Part shown: positions 21,189 through 32,725 of the stretch, one piece after another
Layout of the letters: the number at the start of each line of letters is the position of its first letter
Position numbering within the stretch: position 1 is the stretch's first letter
Assembly: GCA_018398585.1 (NCBI GenBank)
Contig: JAGTTD010000010.1
Span: 2,559,501 to 2,623,500, forward strand
Source of the DNA: Simmondsia chinensis
Taxonomy: Eukaryota; Streptophyta; Magnoliopsida; Caryophyllales; Simmondsiaceae
DNA: 64,000 nucleotides
Direction of reading: 5' to 3'
Made by a program: the position numbers and the translations under genes
Notes under the pieces: generated by a model
Told to the model about the DNA's origin: nothing
Databases searched by the model: none
The model's input: only the letters and a program-made list of their open reading frames with translations

Positions 21189-23756
21189 GACCTTATGTTT
21201 CACATGTTTTCTCGCAGTCTGTCAAGTTTATGGTTAGATTCTCTTACTCTTATCATGGTAATGTTTTCGTTCGTCATATACTCACCTTGATGTCGAATAA
21301 AGCATTTTAGTAAAATTATCGCTTGAACTAGGTCATCAAGATTGTCAAATTTAGCTCGTTTGGACTCATTTAGGTTCAACCTTGACACAACGACAAGCTC
21401 GTGATGTTGATCTTTACAGAACAGGTAATCTCTCTTCAATTCGGCAATCTCGTGGGTGGCAATTTCGGATTTAATTCTATTTATCCAGAGGATTGCTACT
21501 GGTACTCTGGTATTTACCTCACATAAAGCTTATTGTTGATGCTTTTTGGTATTTTGATCATTGCGTTGGAATTCTGCATGGATGACTCAGTTTGATGACC
21601 TGATCCGACAAAGATTGTTGTGAATTCGTAGAGAAACTCTTTTGGAGGCTTAGTTGATGGATTGATGGCGATTGGACGGTTCAAAAAAATTTTGGACCTG
21701 TTCTTGGCTTTTTTTGAAACCTGTTTGTAGATTATGTATATTCGTTCTGGAGTTTTGTGCTTTGTTAGACAATATACACCTAGAACACTGAAATTTCTAT
21801 TGTCCTGTATAAGTAGGTATGATTGGCTGAATCATGTAAATTCTTCTCTCGAGATTACTTTTTCATTGTTTATTGTTGTTTTTGGTGTTGGGCATCAATT
21901 TCTTGTTACTTTCCAAAAAAAAAAAGGACATTTTGATGTTTATGTGTTCATGTAAATGTGGTCTACACTAGCCGAAGGATGCTTTTGTGCTATTAAATTA
22001 TGAGGAAGTATTTTATATAAACTAGCAAATACTCCGTGCGATACATGGTTGCGTGTTTATTTATAGGCGAGGCATGTAGTAAACGTATGATCAATATAGA
22101 TGAGATACACAGAGTATCAGATTGTACACAAAAAAAAAAAAAAAAAAAATTTCATTGAAACTTTCCCTCTTGTGTCATCTTCATCCCTTCGAACTTTAAG
22201 TCCAAATGTGGTTTTGGGGCCCAGTGTCGCGGTTTTGAGATTGTGTGTCGTTTGTCACCTTCGTTTGGACGACGTCGTTTAGGGCTTAGGTATGCATGGG
22301 ATGGTAATGGTCATGGAACGGCGTTGTTTGGTCTGCTTTTCAAGAACCCCACTTTTGTGCAAATTCCTCCCAACAATTTAGGTTTGTTTACAGCAAACAA
22401 TAATTCCAGTACCATATGGGCTTTCATCAGAGCAGGCAGCCTTACCCCTTCAAGGTGTTACTCTAACAGGAGGCTATATCCGAGGCCCCTTCAGGTCTAG
22501 TTGTAATTTTATGATCTCTTATGCTTTGTATGGCAATCGTGGAAAAAGGTGAAGAGAAAGTGGGCAAAAGGTGAGAGATTATCTTTCTCTTATTTGGAAT
22601 TTTAGATATGTTAAACAAATAGAGATAAATAAATTATCTTTATTTGACAATTGGGTAAAAAGATCAGAGTAAATAGAGTTACAGTTAAAATAAGCACAAA
22701 ATGTCCAAATTTTGTTTACTTTTTATCTTACCTTCTCTACACCTCAAATTCCGGGTTTAAAGAAATGGAAGTAAATAAGGAGCGCTTTGGATATGGTGAG
22801 GAACTTGTAATTCATAGATAGATAGATAAAACAATGTGAATGTTTGTTTGCCACTAAAACAAACTTGGGCGTGTGATGAAGTTAACCACGGATTATCTGT
22901 TAAGAGTACAAAATCATGTTTTGGCCATTTAGTATCGATTTAAGCTATTGGCATAGCTAAGTTTTTGGGATGTGGTATCAGTGCCTTATTAACTGGAAGA
23001 CCACGAGTTCTAATCACAATAGCCTCCATTCTCAATATTGATATAATTTTAGCATAATACATGGAGTAACCTATCGCACTCTAAACGGTTTTTTTTTAAA
23101 AAGAAAAAACACTTTTATAAGATTTTAAAATGTTCAGCGTGAAAAAAAACAAAGTGTTTTTAACTAAAAAGAGCTATTCTCTACTTTTAAACATGAGCAG
23201 AAAAATATTATTTCCCTTTTAAAGTAAAAGTAGAAACAAAAACTAAAAATTTTTCAGAAAAAAGTACCCTAATTGAAAACACATTTTACAACGCTTATAC
23301 AAAAATGTTGCCATGAAAAAAACTGTTTTTTTCCCACAATTTGACCAAACAAGTCCCAAAGTCGGCTACTTACAGTGCGATGATCATAATCATAAAAGCA
23401 AGAGCGAGGGGGGGGGGGGGGGGGAACAAAAACAAAAACAGAGGTTGATTAACAAATCCATGCTCAACAAACTTAAATTTGCTGCCAGAAACTTGTGCAA
23501 CGGACTTTTTTACCAAAAAAAAGGCATCTGCTAATTTACAAATGAAACCGACAAAAAAAACACTCACAGACGCTACTATCAAATAGGTTCAGACTGACTG
23601 ATATATGATGACTAAACTCGGAAAGAAACCTGAGGTTGTACTCTTCTTTTTTTTTTTTTTTTTTTTTTTTTTGGGGAATCGACAAGAACAGAAACCTGAG
23701 GTTGTTTGATAAACGCCATTCTGCACGATTCTGACACAGAATCCAGCAGCTCTACT
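21189..23756. other. Duplicated downstream flank of CNL2 and AP-1 sigma 3' side
   Basis: Up to about 23530 it is colinear with 7189-9640; the frame at 21734-21955 and its partner at 7666-7974 do not look coding. It contains poly-A (22130-22150), a decayed SINE-tail-like piece (about 22435-22500), poly-G (23408-23424) and poly-T (about 23648-23672). The last 200 bases probably include the AP-1 sigma 3' UTR on the minus strand. Confidence 0.5.
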
Positions 23757-26700
23757 TTACTTGGTGGCCTGTGCAATGATGTTACTTATTGAACTTTCTT
23801 GCTCTTTTGCCGCTTCCACGAGTGAATCCTATATGCCGAAGTTTCAGTTCCCTCAGCAAAATGGCATTTAAGCTCTGTTTATTTTAATGGAAAATTTTTC
23901 TTTCACAAAACATTTTCAATTAGAACTTTTTTCCTAAAAATTTGTGTCCTTTTAGCTAGAGAATTCATTCTATAAATTTGTACAAGATTCATGTTTGGCC
24001 GAGTTGGGATTAAAGCAAAGCACATGATGTAAGTTGATGACAGAAAACATTTTCCATGGAGAAGAACATTTTCCGTAATTGTCGTCATTCCCACGATGTT
24101 ATGTAAGCAAATAACAGAATTGAGGTGGAAAACATTTTCTGTTAAAACAAAAGGAGCCTTAAAGTTTATAATCAGCGTTCAATTGAAGGGTGAAAATCAT
24201 ACCTGAGCAGCAATCAACCGGGCGACAGTTTTCTTGCTAGACTCTTGCAACTCTCCAGCAATTAGGATCTCATCAAGTATATAATATGCCTAACATGTAA
24301 AAGATAAGATGGAATTTGAGAAACAACATACCCAGTGCCCCAAGGGCTCCCGCCTAAGCAGGGTCTGGGGGCGGATGTACGCAGCCTTCCCCCTTCAAGG
24401 TATTACCCTTGAAGTGAGGCTGTTTCCAAGCGCCCCCAACCTGAAGGTGAGGACTTCCCAGGAGGTCACCTATTCTGGTACTGCTCTCGCCCAAGCACAC
24501 TTAACTTCAGAGTTCTAATGGGATCCAGTGACGGCGTGTTGGTATCTCTTTGGTATAAGATGGAATTTGAGAAGAAATGGTTAATTTCTTTAAAGAATTG
24601 AAACAGTAGCACTAACAATAAAAAGTGCACATTGTGAAGTTCTCACGTTCACTTAAGTACAAAGCTGTTCGGTTTGATATAACAGTTAGACTACCCACCC
24701 TCTAAACAAGAGCTTTTGTTCGAAGCTCATCTCAGCCTTACTCAGATGTTGGTCCGTGGACTAGGCAGCGCGTTTCTATTGTTGAGTTCTCACGTTGACC
24801 ATATGAAACTCAGCAACAATACCAACCAAAAACTTAACCTCTGTACTCAAATGAAAATAAACACTGCTCTACAACATACAATCATACTGATGCAGAGAAA
24901 TATTATATAAGAAGAGTTTATGATCAATTTTAGAGTTATTTTTCTGTTTAATTTTTGTCCTCTTTCAATATGATTCAAATTGATAATTTCAAAGTTTCTT
25001 TAGTTTGGAATTTCTAATAGGGTGTAAGTGTCAAGATTCTCAATTCCATGTTTCTTTGTTAGGTTACAAATAGACTTCTTTAACTTCCCGAATTCAGAGT
25101 ACCAACTTTATAAATAAGACCCTTACTTATCTTATGTATATCTTTGAACGAATTGAATCTAAGAGGTTTGATTACAAATTATTTTTAATTCCTTATGTGC
25201 TACATCACATACCTTGTGGAAGTTGAAGATCAAGTCCAACTCGCATACCTAGAAGAATGTGGAAATTATCTTACAACACAGAAACACCGAAACCAGAGGA
25301 ACTGAAATTTTACTTGATGTATTTCTCAAAGAAGAGCTATCAGAAACTCACACTGCCGAAATAGCGATCCAGAATCTCAACGTAATGATGGATTACTTCA
25401 AGGATCTCTAACTCATTATCATCTTGGTCAACGCACATACAAAAATACAGACTAGCATACCTGCATTGCACATTCGCAGGGAAGCCCATAAGTAGATCCT
25501 TACTGAAAATGACAGATCTAAACATCGTATAACAAAGGAAAATAAATAATGCAATGACAAAAGAAATCAGTTCATGTGTGGAACACATACAACTTTTAAG
25601 ATTGAGTTCATATGTAGAAATACTCAATGATTTCAACACCCGACGATTGACTATTGCAATTCAAGAGAGGGAACAAAGGTTTAACTCCAGGACACGACAG
25701 ATGGCTAGTAAACTGACAGGACTAACTCGTATTAGAAAAGGTCATATCCCCCTCAGTAATTCAGCAGACAGAATAACCAAAACTCAGTCCATTCAGAATA
25801 GTCAGCCCCGGTGACAGCCCCGTGGTTGTGTGGTAACAAAGTGAAACCTATATGCTTTTAACAACGTTATACTATTTCCAAGAGGGGGAGTTACTGAGAA
25901 CTCCACGTGTAAGTAGTTTAATTATCCTACATTTGAGTTGTGCAAGAGAAGAGATTAACATATAAACATAGTGAGCTAGTCTATTTAATAATGTGAATGG
26001 ATTTTAGGACAGAAATCCACTTGGGCATAGGCCAACTCCATGGATCGCGCCTAAGACTTGGTGAAATTTCACGTGGTATCAGAATGGGTTGAAGATTCTC
26101 AGCTCAATTGAACCACAATACTACAATCCAGTGCCTCAACGAGGCTCCAACCTAGGCAGGGTCTGGGAGGGTAAGATGTACGTAGCCTTACCCTTATAGG
26201 GTGCTACCCTGTAAAGAGGCTATCTCTGAAGAGCCCCCCAGCCCTAAACAAATGAAAGAACAATATTTACAGACAACTGAACCACAATCTTACCAATATT
26301 TCATAAAGGCCTTCAACCCAGAGATGAAACTACCTCTGCAGTCCATACAATCTACCATGAGTTGCTTAATCCTCATGTAACATGTCTTGTTTCTTTTTCG
26401 TGCATGTTGGAAACAATTCCAAAATTTATTCACATAGTGATTCACATCGTATGCCTCAGGCATACTTCCATTGGAGTCACAAATGAACTTGCAGTGAAGA
26501 GACAGACAGCATGTATTTTACAGGATATAAGACATAATATGATAATTATATGACAGAGCCGTCATACTCCTCATGAAGAACAAAAACAAAAAAGTAAATA
26601 ATTTTTTGCCTTTCTCTATATAGAAAATCAATAATCAAGCATTACCTTCTATAAACAAACTTCAATCCTCTCCAGTCCACGAAGTTACATAGCTTTGGCC

Positions 26701-29700
26701 CCCGTGCAAGAACTAATCCACTCAGTTCTCGAATGATCTTCAACATATTGCAAGTTAAAAGAAAACATACACATGAATGTCAGTTCTCGAATGATCTTCA
26801 ACATATTGCAAGTTAAAAGAAAACATACACATGAATGTTACAATCAAAGAGGTTTTAGTAAATCTCTAGATGGATAGATAGATAAATTAAAGAATCGAAA
26901 TGAGACGGAGCCAATAAATAGTTGCTAGAAATTTCCGACTACAGAGAGTTAAGATTTTATGATAGACTATAACCACTGACAAAAAAAAGTGCCAAGAATG
27001 ATCTATCAAATTCTAAAATCGATTCAAACTCCCTCCATCCTGGAATAAATATACATTTTCAGTTTGCTCATATTTAAGGAATAGATTGGGTCTCCACTAT
27101 CACCTCAATTTAACTAGAACTAGTAAAATGAAGGAGATGGTGCAGGTACTAAACAGTTTTATGATGGGTAATACAGAATATCACAAGTGCAATGTTTCTA
27201 CAAAAAGAGCATGAGCAGATTTTTTGGAAAAACTCAAAACAGTAAGTTATACACTTATTCCTGGAGGGAGTGAACCAGTCATTTCATTAGGGAAAGAGAT
27301 GGAGAGAGACAATAAAAATCCAAAACTCACATCCACAAGGAAAAATATAATTTTACCAATAGATCTCTCTAATCAAAAATAGATGATACGCAGAGCTTAC
27401 CTTTGTTCTCTCCTTCTGAGAATAAGGAGAGTACCACTTTGTCAATCTCACTTTCCCTTGTCGATTAATGAGAATCACAAAATGAATCTGTTCAAGCATT
27501 ATCATACATGGAATCATGGGATTAGCACAACAAATTTTTCCACAACATCTATGTATAAAGGAACATACCCAGTGCCTCAAGGGCTCCCGCCTACGCAGGG
27601 TCTGGGGGGGGGCGGATGTACGCAGCCTTCCCCCTTCAGGGTGTTAACCTGAAGAAAGGCTGTTTGCCAGTGCCCCCAACCTGAGGATGAGGACTTCCCA
27701 GGAGGTCACCCATCCTGGTACTACTCTCGCCCAAGCACGCTTAACTTCAGAGTTCTAATGGGATCCGGTGACGGCGTGTTGGTGCCCTCTTTGGTCCACA
27801 ACATCTATGTATATAGCAAACAAATGAATCATAAATATGTGCTAAAACTCATAGTACATCCAATATAATTAATCAAGTAAAACTATGGTAAATCAAGATC
27901 TATACAGCGGCAAGTTACATTAGTACCTATTCATAAAGTTACGTCCAGCTTATGCATAAAGACCTTACTCCATCAGTTGTGTATTTGATAGTTGCTGAGT
28001 ACATGTGCATTTTGCTCGCGAAGACTCTAGGGTAGGTAACAGGATTAAGGCTAAAGGTTGGCACTGCTACTATTGATAGGGGATGCAAATATGCTTTCTG
28101 CAGTATAACGTCTAACAAGTGTAGTTTTCTGATAGAACTATTATTAGAATGATGCAAGAGCTACAAAGATAACATGGGAAACAACTTTTGTCTCACAGGA
28201 ATCGACAATTACAACTTTTAATCTCAACTGACTAATTCTTCTTGCAGGAACTAGGCCTGACAAACCTTTATACTGTGATGTATTAACTATTTAGTTGTGC
28301 CAAGTTTTTTCTCTTAAAATATGACAAACACTGAGAACCTATTAATTGGTTGAATTTGCTAAAGAAATGGAAAATCATGTCGCATGCAAATTAAAATTGG
28401 GTTTTCTGGTGTCATTTTACTCTCAGTAATCTAATGTGCAAGGCAAATTATTCTTCGTGTCAGGCTTTGTCAATCGTAGAAGGAACCCCTTTTTAAGTAA
28501 TGCTTGATCCCAATAATATTAACCTTCCAAGATAAGGAATATCGGTAAGCTTTCTTCTTCCCAACAGAAGTCTCTCCGAAGAACGCTTTTCGAGCCCTTT
28601 AGTTTATCTACTAAGAGCATAGATAAATGATAAGGTTAGAGATGAGTGCACAAAGATGAGGATGCTTTAATGTATACATGGACACACAAGAAAAAGATAA
28701 GATTAAAATGAGTACATTCTAAATAAGGTGAAACCACAGGTTGAGAGCAAGATGAGGCAGATATGTTTGAGATGATTTGAACAGTTGAAGCGAAGACCTA
28801 TCACACTCTTATAACAGGGTAGAGTTGATAGGAGCTAGAAATGTCAGAAGGGGAGAAGGACCAAAAATACACGATATCATCTATCTGAAGGTGAGGATGA
28901 TGATGCTGATCCAGTCAACTAAATCATAGTTGTACAGAAGCATTGGGATAGCTAAACCACACACAAATGCCAAAATTCCCAATAGGAAAAAGAACATCTC
29001 AACCAATAGAAAGTACTGGGATGTTTCCGTTTCTGCTGATCACTCATTTTTCGTCAACCAGAAAAGGAGAAATGATGATCACCCATTTCTCCTCAACTAG
29101 TAATCACCTTTTTTGATTCCCCCACTTCTGTTGAAGGAGCCATGTTCGCACATTATTTGTGCTTTATCCAGTACATACCACAACGTTTTGGTCTTAGAAA
29201 CCCTTAGTTGAACGCCAGCATGATGTTTCTCAGTACTGCAGCAAGCACCTTGAAGGAAAGTGATTATACAGAAGGATTAACTCCATTCCTAGAGATGTCT
29301 TAAGCCTTGCCTCACATGAAACTTCACTTGTGATCCTCAAAGTGGGCTCCAACCAAATCTGTGCTTGCATTTCCCTAGATGTTTATGCATGAATAGACAA
29401 CTTTGTAGCATGTCAGCTTCAATGGAAACAACCATTGCTAGTCGCAAAAATGACTCGTTGATCAGCAGTTCCCAGAATATTCTTTGTGAAAATTATAATC
29501 CCCGATTAGGTTGGACAAGTTCATTTGGACTTCACTGCTTGGATTTATAGAAGCTTAAGAAATGCTTCTCTTGATGCACAACAGATTTGATTAAAGCCCA
29601 AAGTAATCCCATCTATGCATGCTAAATGTTGGGGAAATCACAAAATCGAGCACAAACGTAAGCATAAGTCAACAAAAAACAACACACTAATATTCACATG

Positions 29701-32461
29701 AAAAACCCTCTCTCAATTAGAGGGAAAAACTATGAGACCTGAACGGGTGCCTCATCCACTATAAAATTTAAGGAATGACAATCTCTAATTATAAACCCCT
29801 AGACCCATATTACAATCATTCATCTCAAATATAACTATTGCACGGTAAGTCACCAACCATCCCACAATGTAGCTTTGAACGGCAAGCCACCAGCCCTCGC
29901 AAAACGTAGCTTTGCACGGCAAGCCAGCAGCCGTTGCACAACTAGCCTGGCACAGCAAGCCACCAGCCAGCTTTGGAAAGAAGAAGCTACAAAATCTCTC
30001 TCAACACTCCATTAAAACACCAGAGCATGATCCCTTCATACTCGGGTAAACCAAACTCAACATCTCAACAAAAACTTCACAATCAAAACAATCTTACAAT
30101 CAATTTTCTCTCTTTCTACCCCTACCTAGATGTGCCCCCCGAGAACTCCTTTACAACACCCAACACTCTCCCCACACTGCACTCTCAGCACTCAACACCT
30201 TATTTATAACCAAACATAACACATTCAAATTTCAAACAAAAACATTTTTGGCAAAAGTTAAACCTCTTTCTTCCTCTTTCTTTACAATTTCTATTTTCAT
30301 ATAATTTCTCTTTCCCTTTTTCTTTCATTTCTCATTTTCTTTTTCTTTTTCAACATTTTCATTTTTATATATATTAAATTTAAGGTAAAAAAATATATCC
30401 AATACTAAATGGTGTTCTCAACATAAGCTGTGACTGAATCTCAACTCAGAAAACCTCCATCTGTGGCTAACTTCAAGAAGAAGGAGGGGGGGGGGGGGGG
30501 GGGGGGAAGGAATGGTCGTCTAAGGTGCAATGACAAGGATACACAAACACCAACGCTTCGCTTCCCATAGAATAGACAATGATTTTTGAAGAATCTATCA
30601 CACCCGCAAACAAGGGTTATTTCATCAATATTGTTTTGGCTTTCCTCTGAATATGACTAAATTAAAGATTTTCACCAAAGAGACATCCTTAGACATCAAG
30701 AGATCTGCTGAAGAAGCCAATACTGTCATGTTTCAGAAATCAAAATTCATCAACCGATTAAAACTCTTCCGCCTAAATTCATTATTTCTATCAGCTTTGA
30801 TCTTGGAGTAATTTATAAGCGACTAATGAGCATATCTCACGTGGCAGATAGACTATCAACATTTGAGATGCTCACTCTCTGTCACATACGAGCAATTTCC
30901 CTAATGAACTCAGACTACACCATGCCTAATCACTTGCGTTTGACTACCAATACAAGATCTTTTATTTCAACAATTTCCGTAGACATTTCCACGAATTTTG
31001 CTGACTTTGATATCTCATATCCTCCTTCCACTACAGTTGCTTGTCATAAACTGAAATCATTTTAGGAAAACCCCGAAAATATCCGAACATTAGTGTAATC
31101 TCAAGATCAAATCTGATTGTGCGTAAGATAAACTGTAATGAAGAAAGTTCCCTACTAAAATTCCAAATAATATTGTTCTTGAGAATCTGCAATGAGATAA
31201 TTAAAGCATCCCAATTATATACATGGGCCTAGTGTAATAGGGCACCCCAATGAGAAATGGAGAGAGAGCCCAGCCCGAGGAAGGGGCAAACTCTAATACA
31301 AGCGTAGCTCCCAACTCGTCAGCAATGCCATAACAGATCGTCCCCTCCACTCCATTCTTGTTAAAGAACGGTTATTCCCATGCTGAAATTAGGGTTGGAC
31401 TACATTTCAGGGATCATTTAACATACTATATATAAGGCCTCCTAAGGTAGTAATTAGGTAGGAAGAAATTCAATTGTGTCTCTCTATCTCTCTATCTCGT
31501 CCTCCTCTCCCCTCTCTTCTTCTCGGTTCCCCTTGACTCCCTCACTAACTACTCTCTAGCTACTCTACTTGTATAGATAGACTAAATTGTACAGAATTAT
31601 ACTTTTGGATTTATACAATATACTTTACAAACTTCTATTATTCGTGAGATCTGTTGATTGATTGATTGTGTTGATTGAATTTCAGAGTGAATCATTTGGT
31701 TCGCATCTAACTCTATATATAGAGATAGTGAATTATATTACAAACCAAGCAATGAAATCATCTCTCCCGTTCAATCTTTCTCTCTTCCCTTTCAATTTCA
31801 GTATTTTACAGCTTTACTTTAGTTTCAGTAAATTTTCCATTTTAGATCGCATCACAATCAGACAGCAAATCAATCAACTCATTCAATCACTCAACAACTG
31901 ATGCATGTAATAAAGGGGATTAATGCTCATTAGTACTCAATTAGACTTGAATAGATAATATTGTTACAACCAATATTCATTACTTAGGAAAATAGTAGTT
32001 AGAGATATTATTAGTTTGTTAATGATTGTTAGCTATAAATACTTGTATTCGTTGTGGTATGAACAACAAGAATCAAACAACAATTCTCATCTTTTCTATT
32101 ATCTCTCTCATCTCCTTCTAGTCTCTTTTTTTCTCTCATCTAACTCTACTTCTTCTTCAATTTACCCTAACCCTAATCCTAATCTCTAGGTTACACCCCT
32201 AAATTGGTGTAACAACAACACCCGCGCCATTTAACGCGGAAACCAAACATGAATCCAAAGCCGAAAACAAACAGCGAAGAAACACAGCATTTCGGGCAAG
32301 AATTAACCGCTTGCATCCAAACATTCATACCGAGCAATTCAAATCAGATTTATTACAAATCAAAATGAAATTAACTAAAAATACAATATACAATTCATCA
32401 GATCTGTCAAATTTGGGGAAAATCGGAAAAGAATGAATTAAAAGTAACGAAATCATACCAT
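23757..32461 (-). CDS. AP1S: AP-1 complex subunit sigma (clathrin adaptor small chain)
   Basis: Small subunit of the AP-1 adaptor that sorts clathrin-coated cargo at the trans-Golgi network. Seven coding exons with GT-AG borders join in frame: 32461-32459 (ATG only), 27487-27401, 26737-26646, 25460-25352, 25248-25213, 24289-24203, 23828-23757. The sum is 486 nt, giving 161 aa, the usual plant AP-1 sigma length. Landmarks: [78 protein letters not shown], ending [15 protein letters not shown] and [11 protein letters not shown] mark AP-1 rather than AP-2 sigma. The coding sequence is intact. Introns hold 5S-RTE SINEs (24323-24554, 27558-27794), a solo LTR and other repeats; intron 1 is nearly 5 kb. 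The 5' leader and promoter lie at about 32462-32720. Exon 1 is the least certain part because it is only three bases. Confidence 0.93.
24323..24554 (-). mobile_element. 5S-RTE chimeric SINE, copy 5 (AP-1 sigma intron 5)
   Basis: 232 bp, in the same sense as the host gene. Exact 19-bp duplication ATAAGATGGAATTTGAGAA at 24304-24322 and 24555-24573. The element's 3' end is only 33 nt from the exon 6 acceptor, so the duplicated target covers the likely branch-point zone. Confidence 0.93.
24600..25200. other. AP-1 sigma intron 5 remainder
   Basis: Mostly AT-rich. A possible decayed tRNA-derived SINE lies at about 24680-24790 (B-box-like GTTCGAAGCTC), too weak to call. Confidence 0.4.
26120..26273 (-). 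mobile_element. 5'-truncated RTE/5S-SINE tail (AP-1 sigma intron 3)
   Basis: Minus-strand reading gives the shared 3' module (GGCTACGTACATCTTACCC, then CAGACCCTGCCTAGG). A 15-bp near-repeat CAATTGAACCACAAT / CAACTGAACCACAAT lies at 26105-26119 and 26274-26288. No 5S head is present. Confidence 0.65.
26723..26838. repeat. 58-bp exact tandem duplication at AP-1 sigma exon 3 acceptor
   Basis: 26723-26780 and 26781-26838 are identical. Each unit contains the first 15 nt of exon 3, its splice acceptor and about 43 nt of upstream intron. The copy nearer the rest of the exon gives the reading frame. Confidence 0.9.
27558..27794 (-). mobile_element. 5S-RTE chimeric SINE, copy 6 (AP-1 sigma intron 1)
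   Basis: 237 bp with exact 19-bp duplication TCCACAACATCTATGTATA at 27539-27557 and 27795-27813. On the minus strand it starts CCAAAGAGGGCACCAACACG, continues into the 5S-like CACCGGATCCCATTAGAACT, and ends GGGTATGTTCCTT. It lies about 70 nt before exon 2 in the sense orientation, and is the clearest example of the second subfamily. Confidence 0.95.
28645..28900 (+). mobile_element. Decayed RTE LINE fragment (ORF C-terminus)
   Basis: Despite many stops, the translation follows the RTE C-terminal region: ATGAGGATGCT, CATGGACACACAAG, a GATGATTTGAACA block where the fresh copy at 40964-40978 has GATGGTTTGGACATG, and AGCGAAGACCTATCACACT. It belongs to a different RTE subfamily from 39117-41430. 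Confidence 0.6.
29628..30165. mobile_element. Probable LTR fragment
   Basis: It begins TGTTGGGG and has an end-like CCCAACA at about 30160, with the phrase CACATGAAAAACCCTCTCTC followed by a hairpin (TCAATTAGAGGGA) typical of plant copia LTRs. No matching target duplication was found, so borders are tentative. Confidence 0.4.
29838..29973. repeat. Short tandem repeat, unit about 37 bp
   Basis: About 3.5 imperfect units share CGGCAAGCCACCAGCC and GTAGCTTTG. It lies within the LTR-like fragment. Confidence 0.6.
30486..30508. repeat. Poly-G run
   Basis: An uninterrupted G tract of more than 20 bases; its exact length may be affected by sequencing. Confidence 0.7.
30509..31898. other. AP-1 sigma intron 1, middle part; no gene
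   Basis: From about 31600 the sequence is colinear with 63215-63510, marking a segmental copy. A CT-rich stretch at 31475-31560 may be part of an older LTR. Confidence 0.5.
31899..32214. mobile_element. Solo LTR in AP-1 sigma intron 1
   Basis: 316 bp from TGATGCATG to TGTAACA, flanked by ACAAC at 31894-31898 and 32215-32219. The paralogous sequence near 63510 continues without this insert, an empty site that supports the borders. It has a TATA-like CTATAAATAC and a CT-rich downstream part. An alternative left border at 31962 (TGTTACAACCAAT, inverted to the right end ATTGGTGTAACA) gives a better terminal repeat but no target duplication. Confidence 0.6.
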
Positions 32462-32725
32462 TTTTTTTTGGGTAGAAACTGCTATCAGATCAAGCGAGGA
32501 AGCTAGAAATCGAAGAGATATGATACAATACGAACTTTAGAAATTGATAAAATGAGATTTGTGAGAACTTTAGAAGAAGAGAGTTCTTGTCAGAAGATCG
32601 TGCATATGTCACGTGTTGGGCACGTGACTGAAAGTGGGGTATGCGGGCCTCTAAGACAAGCCCATTTCTGTGATTTGGGCCAAACCCAATGTAAGTTTTG
32701 TTAACGCCTATTTTCTCCTGTTACT
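32462..32725 (-). promoter_or_regulatory. AP-1 sigma 5' leader and promoter
   Basis: Upstream of exon 1 (minus strand) lie two CACGTG G-box cores nine bases apart at about 32610-32627, and TGGGCC/TGGGCT (site II-type) motifs at about 32658-32695. A partial copy at 42270-42390 keeps one G-box and GGCCCAGCCCAAT. G-box and site II pairs are common in broadly expressed plant genes. The start of transcription is not visible. Confidence 0.5.

Noticed and set aside
23408..23424. Poly-G/poly-C runs as regulatory G-quadruplexes (also 30486, 44646, 53180)
   Set aside because: Single homopolymers without the four-tract arrangement; length may be a sequencing artefact.
24668..24790. Second tRNA-derived SINE
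   Set aside because: Only a B-box-like GTTCGAAGCTC is convincing; no borders.
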